From Lentisphaeria bacterium UBA7640 (lineage in GTDB: Bacteria > Verrucomicrobiota > Lentisphaeria > Victivallales > Victivallaceae): DNA of 26,376 nt. Below the pieces are notes generated by a model. The model saw only the letters and a program-made list of their open reading frames with translations, searched no databases and had not been told where the DNA came from. A program made the translations under genes and the position numbers. The stretch is taken from the NCBI GenBank assembly GCA_002483765.1, contig DLIO01000127.1, forward strand, positions 1-26,376. The letters run 5' to 3'. Below, one piece after another: positions 15,058 to 23,541 of this stretch (its first letter is position 1; each line of letters begins with the position of its first letter).

Positions 15058-15552
15058 TCAGAACAGCTCTTGCTGGGAATCGTTGGAACTCTCAACAAAT
15101 CCTGAATCAGTGCTGAGGTTTCCTCCATCAGCAATAGCCGTCGCTAATTCGTCACAACGATTATTGTTTACATTGGAAGCGTGTCCCTTGACCCAGGTGA
15201 ACTTACAACTGTGTTTTTTTAACATCTCATCCAGCAATTTCCAGAGATCGACGTTTAGAACGGGTTTTTTGTCGGCTTTGCGCCAGAAGTTACGGCTCCA
15301 TGAGCTGAGCCAATGTTTATTCACCGCATTCACCACGTATTTAGAATCGGAATAGATGGAGACGCGGCACGGTTCTTTCAGCGCTTCAAGCGCCATGATC
15401 ACTGCACGCAACTCCATCCGATTATTAGTGGTTTTCTGGAAACCAACTGAAAGTTCTTTGCGCTGGTCGCGATATAGCAAAACACAAGCACAACCACCAC
15501 GACCGGGATTGCCACGACATGCGCCATCGGTAAAGACTTCAACCTCTTTCAT
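15058..15552 (-). CDS. rnhA: Ribonuclease HI
   Basis: The product is 164 residues. RNase HI cuts the RNA strand of RNA-DNA hybrids in the cytoplasm. The catalytic carboxylates are visible: Asp in FTDGACRGNPG, Glu in NNRMELRAV, Asp in IYSDSKYVV and Asp in NNNRCDELA. The basic handle WSRNFWRKADKKPVLN and WVKGHASN are typical of the E. coli type. A Ser/Asp-rich tail of about 20 residues ends QQELF. The ATG at 15552 is taken as start; a TTG at 15561, one base after the prc stop, would add three residues. Neither has a clear Shine-Dalgarno site, so translation is probably coupled to prc. Confidence 0.95.
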   Translation of the reverse strand: MKEVEVFTDGACRGNPGRGGCACVLLYRDQRKELSVGFQKTTNNRMELRAVIMALEALKEPCRVSIYSDSKYVVNAVNKHWLSSWSRNFWRKADKKPVLNVDLWKLLDEMLKKHSCKFTWVKGHASNVNNNRCDELATAIADGGNLSTDSGFVESSNDSQQELF

Positions 15553-15561
15553 TCCTAACAA

Positions 15562-17679
15562 CTATTTCTGCGACTTTTTAATCTCAATATAGTCATTAAG
15601 CACAAACACCGCTTCTTTGATGACTGGATCAGTAGCATTGATGTCCTTTTTGTCCTCTTCAGAATTAGTTTCGCTCATTTCTCCGTAAACTTTTTCCTGG
15701 GCATCGGCAGCTTTCTTTTCCTGCTTATATTCTGCCCAACGGACTTTTTCGTTCAGTGAAACCGATTTTCGATCTTTATATTTTTGGTAAAGTTCAATAT
15801 TCTCTTGGATCCGTCTAAAATCTGTAGATTCGCCGATACGGGACGACGATGTTTTTTTCAGGTCTTCGATATATTTATCTAGATTTTCATCATAAATATC
15901 GTGATTGACATTATTGATGGAATCCCACGGCAAATGGTTATCACTATACATTTCGCCGATCTCCATGTGTTCGGTCATCGATGGCAATACCAGATCAGGA
16001 GTAATGCCCAACTCCTGAGTAGAAGAACCATTTATGCGATAAAACACCGCGCTTTCAAACTTTAATGAACCCGCTGGGAACTCCTGGTTCACATAGCGCA
16101 ACAAATTACTTAATTCCACGACCTCGAGCACAGTGCCTTTGCCATAAGTTCTAGTATCTCCGACCAAAATGCCACGTTTATAGTCTTTAATAGCTCCAGC
16201 AAAAATTTCAGCGGCAGATGAGGTCATTTTATTGGTTAAAACTACCAGCGGGCCAGCGTAATCAATTGCACTATCTGGGTCATTTTTAACAACAACATTG
16301 CGATTATAAGCGCGAACCTGGACTATCGGGCCGTCCTTGATAAACAATCCAGTCAAAGTTATCGCTTCGGCAAGGCTACCACCGCCATTAAAACGTAAAT
16401 CCATAATCACGCCGTCAACTTTGGCTATCGCAAACTTTTCCAAAATCTTTTTAATATCGCGTGTTGAACTTTTATAATTCGGATCACCTTGTGCCGCCGC
16501 TTTGAAGTCGATATAAAAACGCGGTAAAGTGATGATTCCCGCTTTAAATTCTTTGCCATCCGGAGTCTTAATCATTTTGACAACACCGGCAGCTTCGCTC
16601 TCTTTCAATTCAACTTTAGCACGGGTAATTTCAATACTTTCCGGAACACCAGCACCTTTTTTAGTCAAAACGCTAAGAACTACCTTAGTGCCTTCCTTTC
16701 CACGAATCAGTTTGACTACATTACTGACCGACATATCAATAATGTCAACCGGTGCTTCACCTTCTTGCGCGACTGCAATAATTTTATCGCCAGCCTGAAG
16801 CCGTCCATCTTTGGCTGCCGGACCACCCGGAACCAGTTGAACTACTTTAGTGTAGCCATCTTCACTGGAAAGCGTGGCGCCAATCCCCTCAAGCGACAGA
16901 CTCATATTGATGTTAAAATCTTCTTCCTCACGCGGCGAAAAATAACTAGAGTGTGGTCCATAAGTCTGACTAACGCAGGATAGAAATTCCGCAAGAATAT
17001 CAAAACGATTGCGCTGACTCAAAACATTATAAATATCCCGAAGACGGCGTTTAATTTTGTCTTCCGGTGACTTCACCGGTAGCGCGATTGCATTTTCATC
17101 TTTCTTTAGATTTTCAGCATGAACCTCTTGCTGCGCGCGTTCCATCAAACGAAAGGTTAAAACCTCATTCTTTAATTTCTTACGCCATTCTTCGCGAAGT
17201 TCGGCCATATCTTTTGCGCGCGGCATTTTCCGGCGATCGATAATAAATTCTTCATCTTTACTAAAATCAAAATCTTCGCCAAGCATTTTTTCGGAATAGT
17301 CACGGTATTCGCGGAAACGACCAAGGAATAACTCATAAACTTTGAGAGGGAATTCAAAATTGCCCTGCTCAATCATATCAGCTAAAAGCAAGCGATAAGG
17401 TTCAAAGCTCTCGATATCTTCAGAAGTGAAAAATGTTTTATTCTCATCAAGACGTTTAAAAAAATCATCAAAAATTTGCGATGAAATCTTTTTATCCAGA
17501 GGATGTTGACGATAATGATTTTTAGCAATAATTCTAGATACTAAACGAGTAACCAATGACAATTTATCATTATCGCTTAATCCTGGATTTAAATTTTGCC
17601 CAAACAGTGGCAAACAAAATAATATTGCCGAAAACCAAAGAAAACACATTGCTGCGTTATGTTTAAATTTATTGATCAT
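15562..17679 (-). CDS. prc: Carboxy-terminal (tail-specific) protease, S41 family
   Basis: The product is 705 residues, close to the E. coli Prc length. It has an N-terminal signal peptide (residues 1-28, ending LFGQ), so it acts in the periplasm. A long helical Prc N-domain is followed by a PDZ domain around residues 258-345 (EGIGATL, VPGGPAA, AGDKIIAV). The S41 protease domain has MDLRFNGGGSL, then the Ser/Lys dyad: Ser of MTSSAAEIF near 486 and Lys of TYGKGTV near 513. The C-terminal part matches the Prc C-domain. The family trims or degrades periplasmic substrates by their C-terminus, for example penicillin-binding protein 3 and MepS in E. coli. AAGGA lies nine bases before the ATG. rnhA follows directly. 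Confidence 0.96.
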   Translation of the reverse strand: MINKFKHNAAMCFLWFSAILFCLPLFGQNLNPGLSDNDKLSLVTRLVSRIIAKNHYRQHPLDKKISSQIFDDFFKRLDENKTFFTSEDIESFEPYRLLLADMIEQGNFEFPLKVYELFLGRFREYRDYSEKMLGEDFDFSKDEEFIIDRRKMPRAKDMAELREEWRKKLKNEVLTFRLMERAQQEVHAENLKKDENAIALPVKSPEDKIKRRLRDIYNVLSQRNRFDILAEFLSCVSQTYGPHSSYFSPREEEDFNINMSLSLEGIGATLSSEDGYTKVVQLVPGGPAAKDGRLQAGDKIIAVAQEGEAPVDIIDMSVSNVVKLIRGKEGTKVVLSVLTKKGAGVPESIEITRAKVELKESEAAGVVKMIKTPDGKEFKAGIITLPRFYIDFKAAAQGDPNYKSSTRDIKKILEKFAIAKVDGVIMDLRFNGGGSLAEAITLTGLFIKDGPIVQVRAYNRNVVVKNDPDSAIDYAGPLVVLTNKMTSSAAEIFAGAIKDYKRGILVGDTRTYGKGTVLEVVELSNLLRYVNQEFPAGSLKFESAVFYRINGSSTQELGITPDLVLPSMTEHMEIGEMYSDNHLPWDSINNVNHDIYDENLDKYIEDLKKTSSSRIGESTDFRRIQENIELYQKYKDRKSVSLNEKVRWAEYKQEKKAADAQEKVYGEMSETNSEEDKKDINATDPVIKEAVFVLNDYIEIKKSQK

Positions 17680-17695
17680 ATGGATTGTTCCTTAA

Positions 17696-17724
17696 TTTAT
17701 ATTTTTAAAAGCTACTAACATCAA
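17696..17724 (-). promoter_or_regulatory. Candidate promoter of prc
   Basis: On minus, TTGATG (plus 17719-17724) and TATAAA (plus 17696-17701) are exactly 17 bases apart, a strong sigma-70-like pair. The -10 box is only 16 bases before the ATG, so the transcript would start inside or just after the Shine-Dalgarno site. It may be leaderless or fortuitous. Confidence 0.35.
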
Positions 17725-17806
17725 TTAATGAAAATTTAATATGCCACGAAAGTAGTCATTATTCAACTTTAAAGCCGACAGATGATAGTCCCTTGGTCAA
17801 CTTTAA

Positions 17807-18526
17807 TTAATTTTTTGTAGTCGCATGAATTAAACGTCCAATAATGGCTGGAACCGCAACCTCCGTGCGCAGAATCCTTTCGCCAAGTCCAACCGCCTGA
17901 AAACCTTGGCGCAATAAGATTTCCAGTTCAAAATCGGTCAAGCCGCCCTCTGGCCCAATACAGATAGCTGAAGGTTCGGCTAGTCCAGCTGGACAGGTTA
18001 AACCTGAACCCGGATGCGCCACCAGGGCAACTTTCCCAGCGAGAATAGTCGGAACTTCGTCTTCGACAAATGGCCGGAAACGTTTATGAAGCGTAATATT
18101 CGGCCAAATTGTGTCACGAGCTTGTTCCAAACCAAGCCCGACTAATTCATCAAGTTCATCAAACACCGAACTTGACCAGTAACTTTTCTCCACTTTCCGA
18201 GCGCTAAACAAATGCAACTCTTTGATCCCAAAGCTGACGATTGCAGGCAACATGCGTTTAAATGCGATAGGACGTGGCATCGCTAAAATCAAAGTTATCG
18301 GTAACGGAATTGGTGGATCAGAATGGAGATTTACCGTTAATTCAATCTGATTATTGTCGTCGGACTCGATAACTGCTTCGCCAATCAAACCGTTAATTTT
18401 GCCAACTTTGACCGAACATCCAGTCTCTGTCTTTAAAATTTCGCGAATATGTTTGGTGCGCCGCCCACTGATACGGATCCTTTCCGGCGCGATGAAATCG
18501 CTTTCCCGCAACAGCATCATATTCAT
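17807..18526 (-). CDS. rsmE: 16S rRNA (uracil-1498-N3)-methyltransferase
   Basis: The product is 239 residues, the normal RsmE size. RsmE methylates N3 of U1498 in the small-subunit rRNA using S-adenosylmethionine. The N-terminal PUA-like part has RISGRRTKHIREIL. The C-terminal SPOUT trefoil knot shows LALVAHPG-like ALVAHPG, IGPEGGLTDFELE and LGERILRTEVAVPAII, which bind the cofactor. The sequence after the methionines (MNMMLLRESDF) makes the start uncertain by two or three codons. It begins one base after the stop of the ketoacyl-synthase gene, so the two form an operon. Confidence 0.96.
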   Translation of the reverse strand: MNMMLLRESDFIAPERIRISGRRTKHIREILKTETGCSVKVGKINGLIGEAVIESDDNNQIELTVNLHSDPPIPLPITLILAMPRPIAFKRMLPAIVSFGIKELHLFSARKVEKSYWSSSVFDELDELVGLGLEQARDTIWPNITLHKRFRPFVEDEVPTILAGKVALVAHPGSGLTCPAGLAEPSAICIGPEGGLTDFELEILLRQGFQAVGLGERILRTEVAVPAIIGRLIHATTKN

Positions 18527-18527
18527 G

Positions 18528-19772
18528 TCAAGCGTCGTAACGTTTGATAATTAATACTGAGTTATTGCCGAGCATGCCGAATGAATTGTTAGCGATATAA
18601 TCGACATTTGGGGCTTTGACTGGTTCGCGGTAAACCAAATTTGGTATTGCACATTCAGGATCAAGATCATCAACATTCAAGCACGGATGGATCGTTAAAT
18701 CGCCAAACGCTGGTAAGTTTCCTGCTAGTTCAAGTGCACCCGCCGCTCCCATGGCATGCCCAATGTAACCTTTGGTATTATTGACGAAAGGGATTTTGCC
18801 GCCCTCGCTGTAGACCGAACGCATTGCAATTGCCTCCTGAATGTCGCCAACAGAAGTTCCGGTGGCATGACTGTTAACCAAATCGATCTCATCAGGATTA
18901 ATCCCCGCACGCTCAATTCCAATACGAAAACATTCCGCTTGACGCTCCGCCAACGGTAATACTGTATCCCGCGCGTCAGAATTCATGCAGTAGCCCGCAA
19001 TTTCACCATATATTTTGGCGCCACGTCGTTTAGCATCTTCAAGTCGTTCCAGTACATATAAACAACCGCCCTCTGAGATAACGATACCATTGCGCTTGCG
19101 ATCGTATGGACGACTTGCTTTGGTCGGGTCATCATGATGCGCGAGTGCGCCCTGACTACGAAAACTGGCAAAAATCCCAAAAGTGCGGGGGCTTTCGGAG
19201 ATGCCGCCAGCGATGGCGATATCAACTTCGCCCAACATAAGTTGTTGCGCGCCATAAATAACACCACAATTTCCAGCAGCACAAGCAGCGCCCACGCAGA
19301 GATGCGGCCCAGTAATATTCATGTTCAAAGTCACTTCACCCGCAGGATTATTGGCGACTGAACGCGGGTTATGATGATGACTCCAGTAATCAACATTATA
19401 ATCAAACTGGCTGATATTAAAAACTTCGTTTTCAGTTTCGACGTTGCCATGCTCGGTAGTACCAGCAAAGACGCCAATGCGCGAACGATTTGAGTCATTA
19501 ATCTCGATTCCGGCGTCACGGATCGCTTCATTAGCACAATAAACCGAAATAGAGCCCGCTCGAGTACCATTGCGAATATCACGCTTATTTTGATAGATCT
19601 TGGGATCAAAATCACATAATCCGGCAATCACCCGACCGATATAACGGTGTTCCATGTTCGTGATTCCCGAAACACCATTCAAAAGATTATGGCGAAATTC
19701 AGCCAGATTATTGCCGTTTGGCGCGGTCAATCCGATTCCAGTGATAACAATTCGCTCTCTTAACTTTGACAT
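18528..19772 (-). CDS. Beta-ketoacyl-ACP synthase (FabF/KAS II family)
   Basis: The product is 414 residues from the ATG at 19772, chosen because AGGA sits seven bases upstream; the TTG at 19787 would put that site inside the gene. The thiolase fold with a Cys-His-His centre is clear: Cys in CVGAACAAGNCG (about residue 165), His in VNSHATGTSVGD and His in NTKGYIGHAMGAAGALE, with NNSFGMLGNN near the end. It condenses malonyl-ACP with an acyl-ACP in fatty-acid or related synthesis. The nucleophile motif GAACAAG and SHATGTS deviate from the usual TACATG and AHGTST. It may therefore be a paralogue for a special chain rather than the main FabF. acpS is divergent, 73 bp away, fitting an acyl-carrier role. 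Confidence 0.9.
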   Translation of the reverse strand: MSKLRERIVITGIGLTAPNGNNLAEFRHNLLNGVSGITNMEHRYIGRVIAGLCDFDPKIYQNKRDIRNGTRAGSISVYCANEAIRDAGIEINDSNRSRIGVFAGTTEHGNVETENEVFNISQFDYNVDYWSHHHNPRSVANNPAGEVTLNMNITGPHLCVGAACAAGNCGVIYGAQQLMLGEVDIAIAGGISESPRTFGIFASFRSQGALAHHDDPTKASRPYDRKRNGIVISEGGCLYVLERLEDAKRRGAKIYGEIAGYCMNSDARDTVLPLAERQAECFRIGIERAGINPDEIDLVNSHATGTSVGDIQEAIAMRSVYSEGGKIPFVNNTKGYIGHAMGAAGALELAGNLPAFGDLTIHPCLNVDDLDPECAIPNLVYREPVKAPNVDYIANNSFGMLGNNSVLIIKRYDA

Positions 19773-19845
19773 TTTTAATTCCTGCAATATTTTTATAAGC
19801 TAGAACTATAACGACATTAGGCAACAAAATCAAACAGGATAAGCC

Positions 19846-20232
19846 ATGATTTTCGGGCTCGGAACTGACATTACATCGATCGAACGACTTCGTAAAGTGT
19901 TGAAAAAGCATGGCGAAGTCTTCGTTAAGCGCGTATTTACGGACGCAGAACAGCAAGAAGCCGCACAACGGCGCGACACAACAGAATATTATGCCGGGCG
20001 TTGGTGCGCCAAGGAAGCACTAGCTAAGGCACTGGGTTGCGGAATCGGCGAAAAATGCGCTTTACAGGATATCTGTATTCTAAATACACCAAATGGAGCC
20101 CCAAAGTTAACCTTATCAGGAACAGCTTTGAAAACAGCGCAACAACGCAACGCTGGCCGCATTCATGTTTCAATATCTCATGAACGCCATTATGCAATGG
20201 CAACAGTAATCATCGAAAACGTCAATAAATAA
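19846..20232 (+). CDS. acpS: Holo-[acyl-carrier-protein] synthase
   Basis: The product is 128 residues, the expected size. AcpS transfers phosphopantetheine from CoA to acyl carrier protein. The Mg-binding FGLGTDITSIERL (Asp 8) and YYAGRWCAKEALAKALG (Glu in the KEA triad) are plain. IHVSISHERHYAMATVI is the usual C-terminal strand. AGGA stands shortly before the ATG. It is divergent from the ketoacyl-synthase gene and precedes the SGNH esterase by 13 bases. The CoA donor would come from the pathway that includes coaD at 6513. Confidence 0.96.
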   Translation: MIFGLGTDITSIERLRKVLKKHGEVFVKRVFTDAEQQEAAQRRDTTEYYAGRWCAKEALAKALGCGIGEKCALQDICILNTPNGAPKLTLSGTALKTAQQRNAGRIHVSISHERHYAMATVIIENVNK

Positions 20233-20305
20233 GGATCGAATAATTATGACTAAAACCAAAGATCAATCAACAAAAGCAATAAAAATATTTAAAAAGAGCA
20301 ATAAA

Positions 20306-21091
20306 ATGAAAACAATAATTCTTCTGTTTACAATCATGTTTACCTCAGCACTAACGGCAGAAACTAAAATAAAAGTTGCACTGGCCGGAAGCTCAGCTTG
20401 CCAAAGCTATGGCAGTACTGATCCAAAATTAATTTATGGCTGGGGCGAGGTCTTAAACAAATATTTTAAGCCAGAGGTAGCAATCTTAAACTTCGGGAAA
20501 AGCGGTTACGGCACTAAATGGTTTATCGATCGTGGAAATTGGGATAAACTGCTCGAATCAAAACCTGATTATATTTTGATGAGTCTTGGGGCAAATGACT
20601 CCAAAAAAAGTAGATTCACCGATCCTAAAACTGAATTTCGTGACAATCTTCGCCGTTTTGCTGCCGATGCTAATAAAATTAATGCCAAAATAATTTTCGT
20701 AACCTTAAACCAATCAATGCGCTACGATAAGGCAAACAATAAAGCCATTTTCAATAAAAACGGCGAAGCTCTTAGAAGTGAACGAATTCCCTACAGTCAA
20801 GCTATCCGTGAAGTCGCAAAGGAACTGAACCAGCCATGCCTAGAACTTTTTAATGAACAAAGAAGAGTTATGGAAGCCATGGGTGAGAACAAAGCTGGAA
20901 CACTTTACCGATATTACCTTGAGGACGGCAAACCAGGTCACTATGGCAAACTTGACCCATCACACACCAACCTAGCAGGTGCTGAACTCATTGCGCAGAT
21001 AATTATTCGGGAATTATTAAAAAGCGATTCTCCATTACGTGATTATGTTGACAAGTCAAAACTTCCCGATAATGATTTATTCCAGAAATGA
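20306..21091 (+). CDS. Exported SGNH-type esterase, CE12-like
   Basis: The product has 261 residues from the ATG at 20306, giving the signal peptide MKTIILLFTIMFTSALTA. An ATG at 20246 with a better AAGGA would add a basic 20-residue extension. The layout matches rhamnogalacturonan acetylesterase-like SGNH hydrolases: block I ALAGSSACQSYG, GWGEVL, NFGKSGYGTKWF (Gly block), MSLGANDSKK (Asn block), TEFRDNLRRF and DPSHTNLAGAEL (Asp-x-x-His). In block I the usual GDS is GSS: the nucleophile Ser is kept and Asp is replaced. The protein is probably periplasmic or secreted and deacetylates a polysaccharide; the substrate is inference. It lies 13 bases after acpS in the same direction. Confidence 0.85.
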   Translation: MKTIILLFTIMFTSALTAETKIKVALAGSSACQSYGSTDPKLIYGWGEVLNKYFKPEVAILNFGKSGYGTKWFIDRGNWDKLLESKPDYILMSLGANDSKKSRFTDPKTEFRDNLRRFAADANKINAKIIFVTLNQSMRYDKANNKAIFNKNGEALRSERIPYSQAIREVAKELNQPCLELFNEQRRVMEAMGENKAGTLYRYYLEDGKPGHYGKLDPSHTNLAGAELIAQIIIRELLKSDSPLRDYVDKSKLPDNDLFQK

Positions 21092-21293
21092 CCACGTTTA
21101 GCAGAAGCTATTGCAACTTTACGCTCTCAATATCCCAAAACGTAGAGCAATGGTATCGCTCAGTAAATGATTGATGTTGGATAATGTTATAAACTCCAAA
21201 TGGCTACCACTAAATAGCCGTTAAATTTTCCACAAAGATCTTATCATTGAATAATAAGGGCAATTCTAAGCTATCAAGTAATCGACACAATGA

Positions 21294-21923
21294 TTATGAT
21301 TCTTTCATCTTAGGAATGATTTCAACAACTGGGCCTTGCCGGTGAGGTGGCAACGGTATTTTCGGTTCATTAGGAGTTGCGGCTTTGGGTTCAGTTTTGA
21401 TTTTAGATATTGGCTTAGTTTCCGTTTTTACTTCTATTTGCGTTCCATTTTCTGATTTAGGTTTAGATTCAATTTTAATCTTAGGTATGGGTCTAGTTTT
21501 TGTGTGGCTCCCAGTGTCTGCTTTGACTTCGGGTTCATTTTTGGCCCCTATTTGTACCCCTAGGCCTGCTTTTGCTCTGGCCTCCCTCTTGGCCTTGGCA
21601 ATTAGTTCATCTTCGTGACGGAGTTCGCGGGCAATTCCGATCTCAGCATAATTAACTTCTTCGACTTGGATCACACCGGTCTGTTTTTCCAGTGCGCCTC
21701 TTATTGTTCGGTTTGCGCTACTGAGTTCCAGCAATACCGATCCCAAACATTCATTGACTTTGCGTAGTTGATTGTTAATAGCAAGTAATTCTTTCCCATT
21801 ATGCAGGATAGATTCATCAAATTTACGGCAGTAATTCAGAACACGAATTATTGCTACCATGAGCACGAGCCATCCAATAGACGCAAGTAACATTGTAAGT
21901 TGAAGCGTTAATTCCAGAACCAT
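21294..21923 (-). CDS. Single-pass membrane protein with coiled coil and Lys-Pro-Glu tail
   Basis: The product is 209 residues. One transmembrane helix (residues 5-28, LQLTMLLASIGWLVLMVAII) is followed by basic RVLNYCRK, which suggests that the rest is cytoplasmic. A coiled-coil-like segment (residues 35-85) leads to a charged helix. A disordered tail (130-200) holds two near-repeats: TRPIPKIKIESKPKSE and ETKPISKIKTEPKAA. An excellent GGAGGAG precedes the ATG. The plan resembles small membrane scaffold proteins (DUF948-like), but I cannot assign a family. The repeats at DNA level suggest internal duplication. The gene stands alone, with gaps of about 200 bases on each side in which I see only a weak hairpin (GGCTA/TAGCC, 21202-21219). 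Confidence 0.65.
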   Translation of the reverse strand: MVLELTLQLTMLLASIGWLVLMVAIIRVLNYCRKFDESILHNGKELLAINNQLRKVNECLGSVLLELSSANRTIRGALEKQTGVIQVEEVNYAEIGIARELRHEDELIAKAKREARAKAGLGVQIGAKNEPEVKADTGSHTKTRPIPKIKIESKPKSENGTQIEVKTETKPISKIKTEPKAATPNEPKIPLPPHRQGPVVEIIPKMKES

Positions 21924-22135
21924 ATCTCCTCCTGCGGTGTTTGGTTATTCAATAGGCGCAACGTAAAACACGCTCCGCAAATTAACTATTTATAAACGGC
22001 TTATCGCCGACTTCCACAATTTTCGCTCGTAGCTTTGGATTCAAGATAAAATTCTTATAATCAATATAATATAGCCTAATTTTATAAAAAAAAGGAGTTA
22101 ATAAAACATTTCTACAATTTACTAGTCATAAGGGC

Positions 22136-22166
22136 AAAAAAAAACTGCCCCGAAGGACAGTTTTTT
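22136..22166 (-). terminator. Strong Rho-independent terminator of the RRM gene
   Basis: On minus, AAAACTGTCC and GGGCAGTTTT pair around a TTCG loop closed by C-G, the very stable cUUCGg tetraloop. A run of T follows. It lies about 20 bp after the RRM stop codon. The matching A-run on the other side would also help termination on plus. Confidence 0.92.
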
Positions 22167-22183
22167 CAATCTTAGGCAGATTC

Positions 22184-22495
22184 TTAGTAACGACGATTTC
22201 CGCCGCCATTGCCACCGCCACCGCCGCTGCCGAAGCTACGACGTGGACGCTCTTCGCGAGGACGAGCTTCGTTGACTTTAAGTTCACGACCGCCATGTGA
22301 AGTTCCGTTAAGAGCTTCGATTGCGGCATTAGCTTCGTCGTCATTTGACATTTCGACAAATCCAAAACCTTTTGGGCGTCCGCTTTCACGATCCATTACC
22401 AAGCGTGCGCTGGTGACAGTTCCGTAAGTTGCGAATGCTTCTCTGAGATCATCTTCCGACATGGAATACGACATGTTTCCTACATAGATATTCAT
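22184..22495 (-). CDS. RRM-domain RNA-binding protein with Gly-rich tail
   Basis: The product has 103 residues. A single RNA recognition motif spans residues 1-78: RNP2 is IYVGNM and RNP1 is KGFGFVEM, both with the expected aromatic residues. A short basic/Gly-rich tail (RPRRSFGSGGGGGNGGGNRR) follows. This type occurs in cyanobacteria and many PVC and Bacteroidetes genomes; several are cold-induced RNA-binding proteins. GGGAAGG lies near the ATG. A 419-bp gap upstream may contain a long leader. Function in RNA folding or stability is inferred from the family. Confidence 0.95.
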   Translation of the reverse strand: MNIYVGNMSYSMSEDDLREAFATYGTVTSARLVMDRESGRPKGFGFVEMSNDDEANAAIEALNGTSHGGRELKVNEARPREERPRRSFGSGGGGGNGGGNRRY

Positions 22496-22914
22496 AATAC
22501 CTTCCCGCAGCTATGCTGCTTTTGTTTTACCTTCCCCATTAACTTCATCTGTTTTATTTTCCACATCTGAAATACCGGATAGACAAGGGGGAAAGCATAA
22601 AAGCTGGACCATCTGGGAATCTCGTTGTGGATTTTATCTTAAACTCTTAAAATAAGAGCGTAGATCAATGGGGATGGAATGTCGTTACTAACATTCAGTG
22701 GAGAGAAAAAATTCAAATCTTAATATTCCTTAAAATATCCATTTTAAAACAAGACCGGCATTACCAAAACAACCGAAAATTTATTTCTCATTCTAAAACG
22801 ATTCATACAGTATACAGTAATAAAAATAAAAAACAACTAAAAATAAAAATAATTTTGATGTTTTTTGATTATTCTACCAATTTCTGCGTAAATTAGCTGT
22901 TTTCATTAGGCACA
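22496..22914 (-). promoter_or_regulatory. Long AT-rich leader region of the RRM gene
   Basis: This is a 419-bp gap between the M50 protease stop and the RRM start, both on minus. TTGTTT (plus 22831-22836) and TATACT (plus 22809-22814) with a 16-base spacer form a candidate promoter that would give a leader of about 300 bases. Near the gene is a small inverted repeat, GCAGC-AT-AGCTGC. Long leaders are common on cold-regulated RNA-binding-protein genes. No open frame inside is convincing. Confidence 0.4.
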
Positions 22915-23535
22915 TTACAACATAAGGTTAAGTACTTGTTCACCAATCCAGAGTGTTGCATTGAAACCGAATTGGGAAATGCGGTCGATAAATACGAAAA
23001 TCCCGATTATTAACATCAGTCCGGCGCCAGTTCTCAATTCACTGCCACCAGCTTGAAGTTTTGGAAAGAAAAAAGTAGCAATATGCCAGCCGTCAAAACC
23101 CGGCACTGGAATCATGTTAATTATAAATAAAATCATATTGATTCCGCCACCGATTAGAAACAGCAAATGGACGCTAGGATTTCCTAAAATACGGGCATTC
23201 AGACCAACCGCAATTCCAGAAAGCAAGAAGAGTACCAGATTCGTTGCCGGCCCGGCAAAAGAAACCAACGCATTACTCCAGTGGTGACGCATTCTCTCCG
23301 GATTAACTGGAACCATGCCCCAAGCTAATCCGATAAAAAAGAGCATCAGCAGCGAAAAAGCCCTCATTTGTTGAAATGGGTTCAACGTCAAATGTCCAAG
23401 ATCAGCGGCAGTGCTGTCGCCTTGTTTCAACGCCACCCAAGCGTGCATAAACTCGTGACAACAGATCGAAAACACCACCACCCAGATCTGCATAAAAAAC
23501 AGAGTCGGATTTTCCCATAAATATCTGATAAACAT
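22915..23535 (-). CDS. Site-2 protease-like M50 membrane metalloprotease
   Basis: The product is 206 residues with about five transmembrane segments. The zinc motif is CCHEFMHAW (HExxH, residues 26-30), and the third-ligand motif is NMIPVPGFDGWH near residue 140, matching the NPxPxxDG pattern of the compact M50 family (SpoIVFB/YwhC-like, no PDZ or CBS domain). It cleaves membrane-embedded substrates; the substrate here is unknown. It lies six bases downstream of the NIF3/PII-like gene, so it is probably the last gene of the trpS transcript. Start ATG at 23535. Confidence 0.9.
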   Translation of the reverse strand: MFIRYLWENPTLFFMQIWVVVFSICCHEFMHAWVALKQGDSTAADLGHLTLNPFQQMRAFSLLMLFFIGLAWGMVPVNPERMRHHWSNALVSFAGPATNLVLFLLSGIAVGLNARILGNPSVHLLFLIGGGINMILFIINMIPVPGFDGWHIATFFFPKLQAGGSELRTGAGLMLIIGIFVFIDRISQFGFNATLWIGEQVLNLML

Positions 23536-23541
23536 AATTAA

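Noticed and set aside
21202..21219. Weak hairpin GGCTA/TAGCC after the SGNH gene as terminator
   Set aside because: The stem is only five base pairs and the following sequence is not a real T-tract.
22209..22427. Plus-strand open frame with a Pro-rich start opposite the RRM gene
   Set aside because: It is the mirror of the Gly-rich tail and RRM coding sequence on minus, with no ribosome site.
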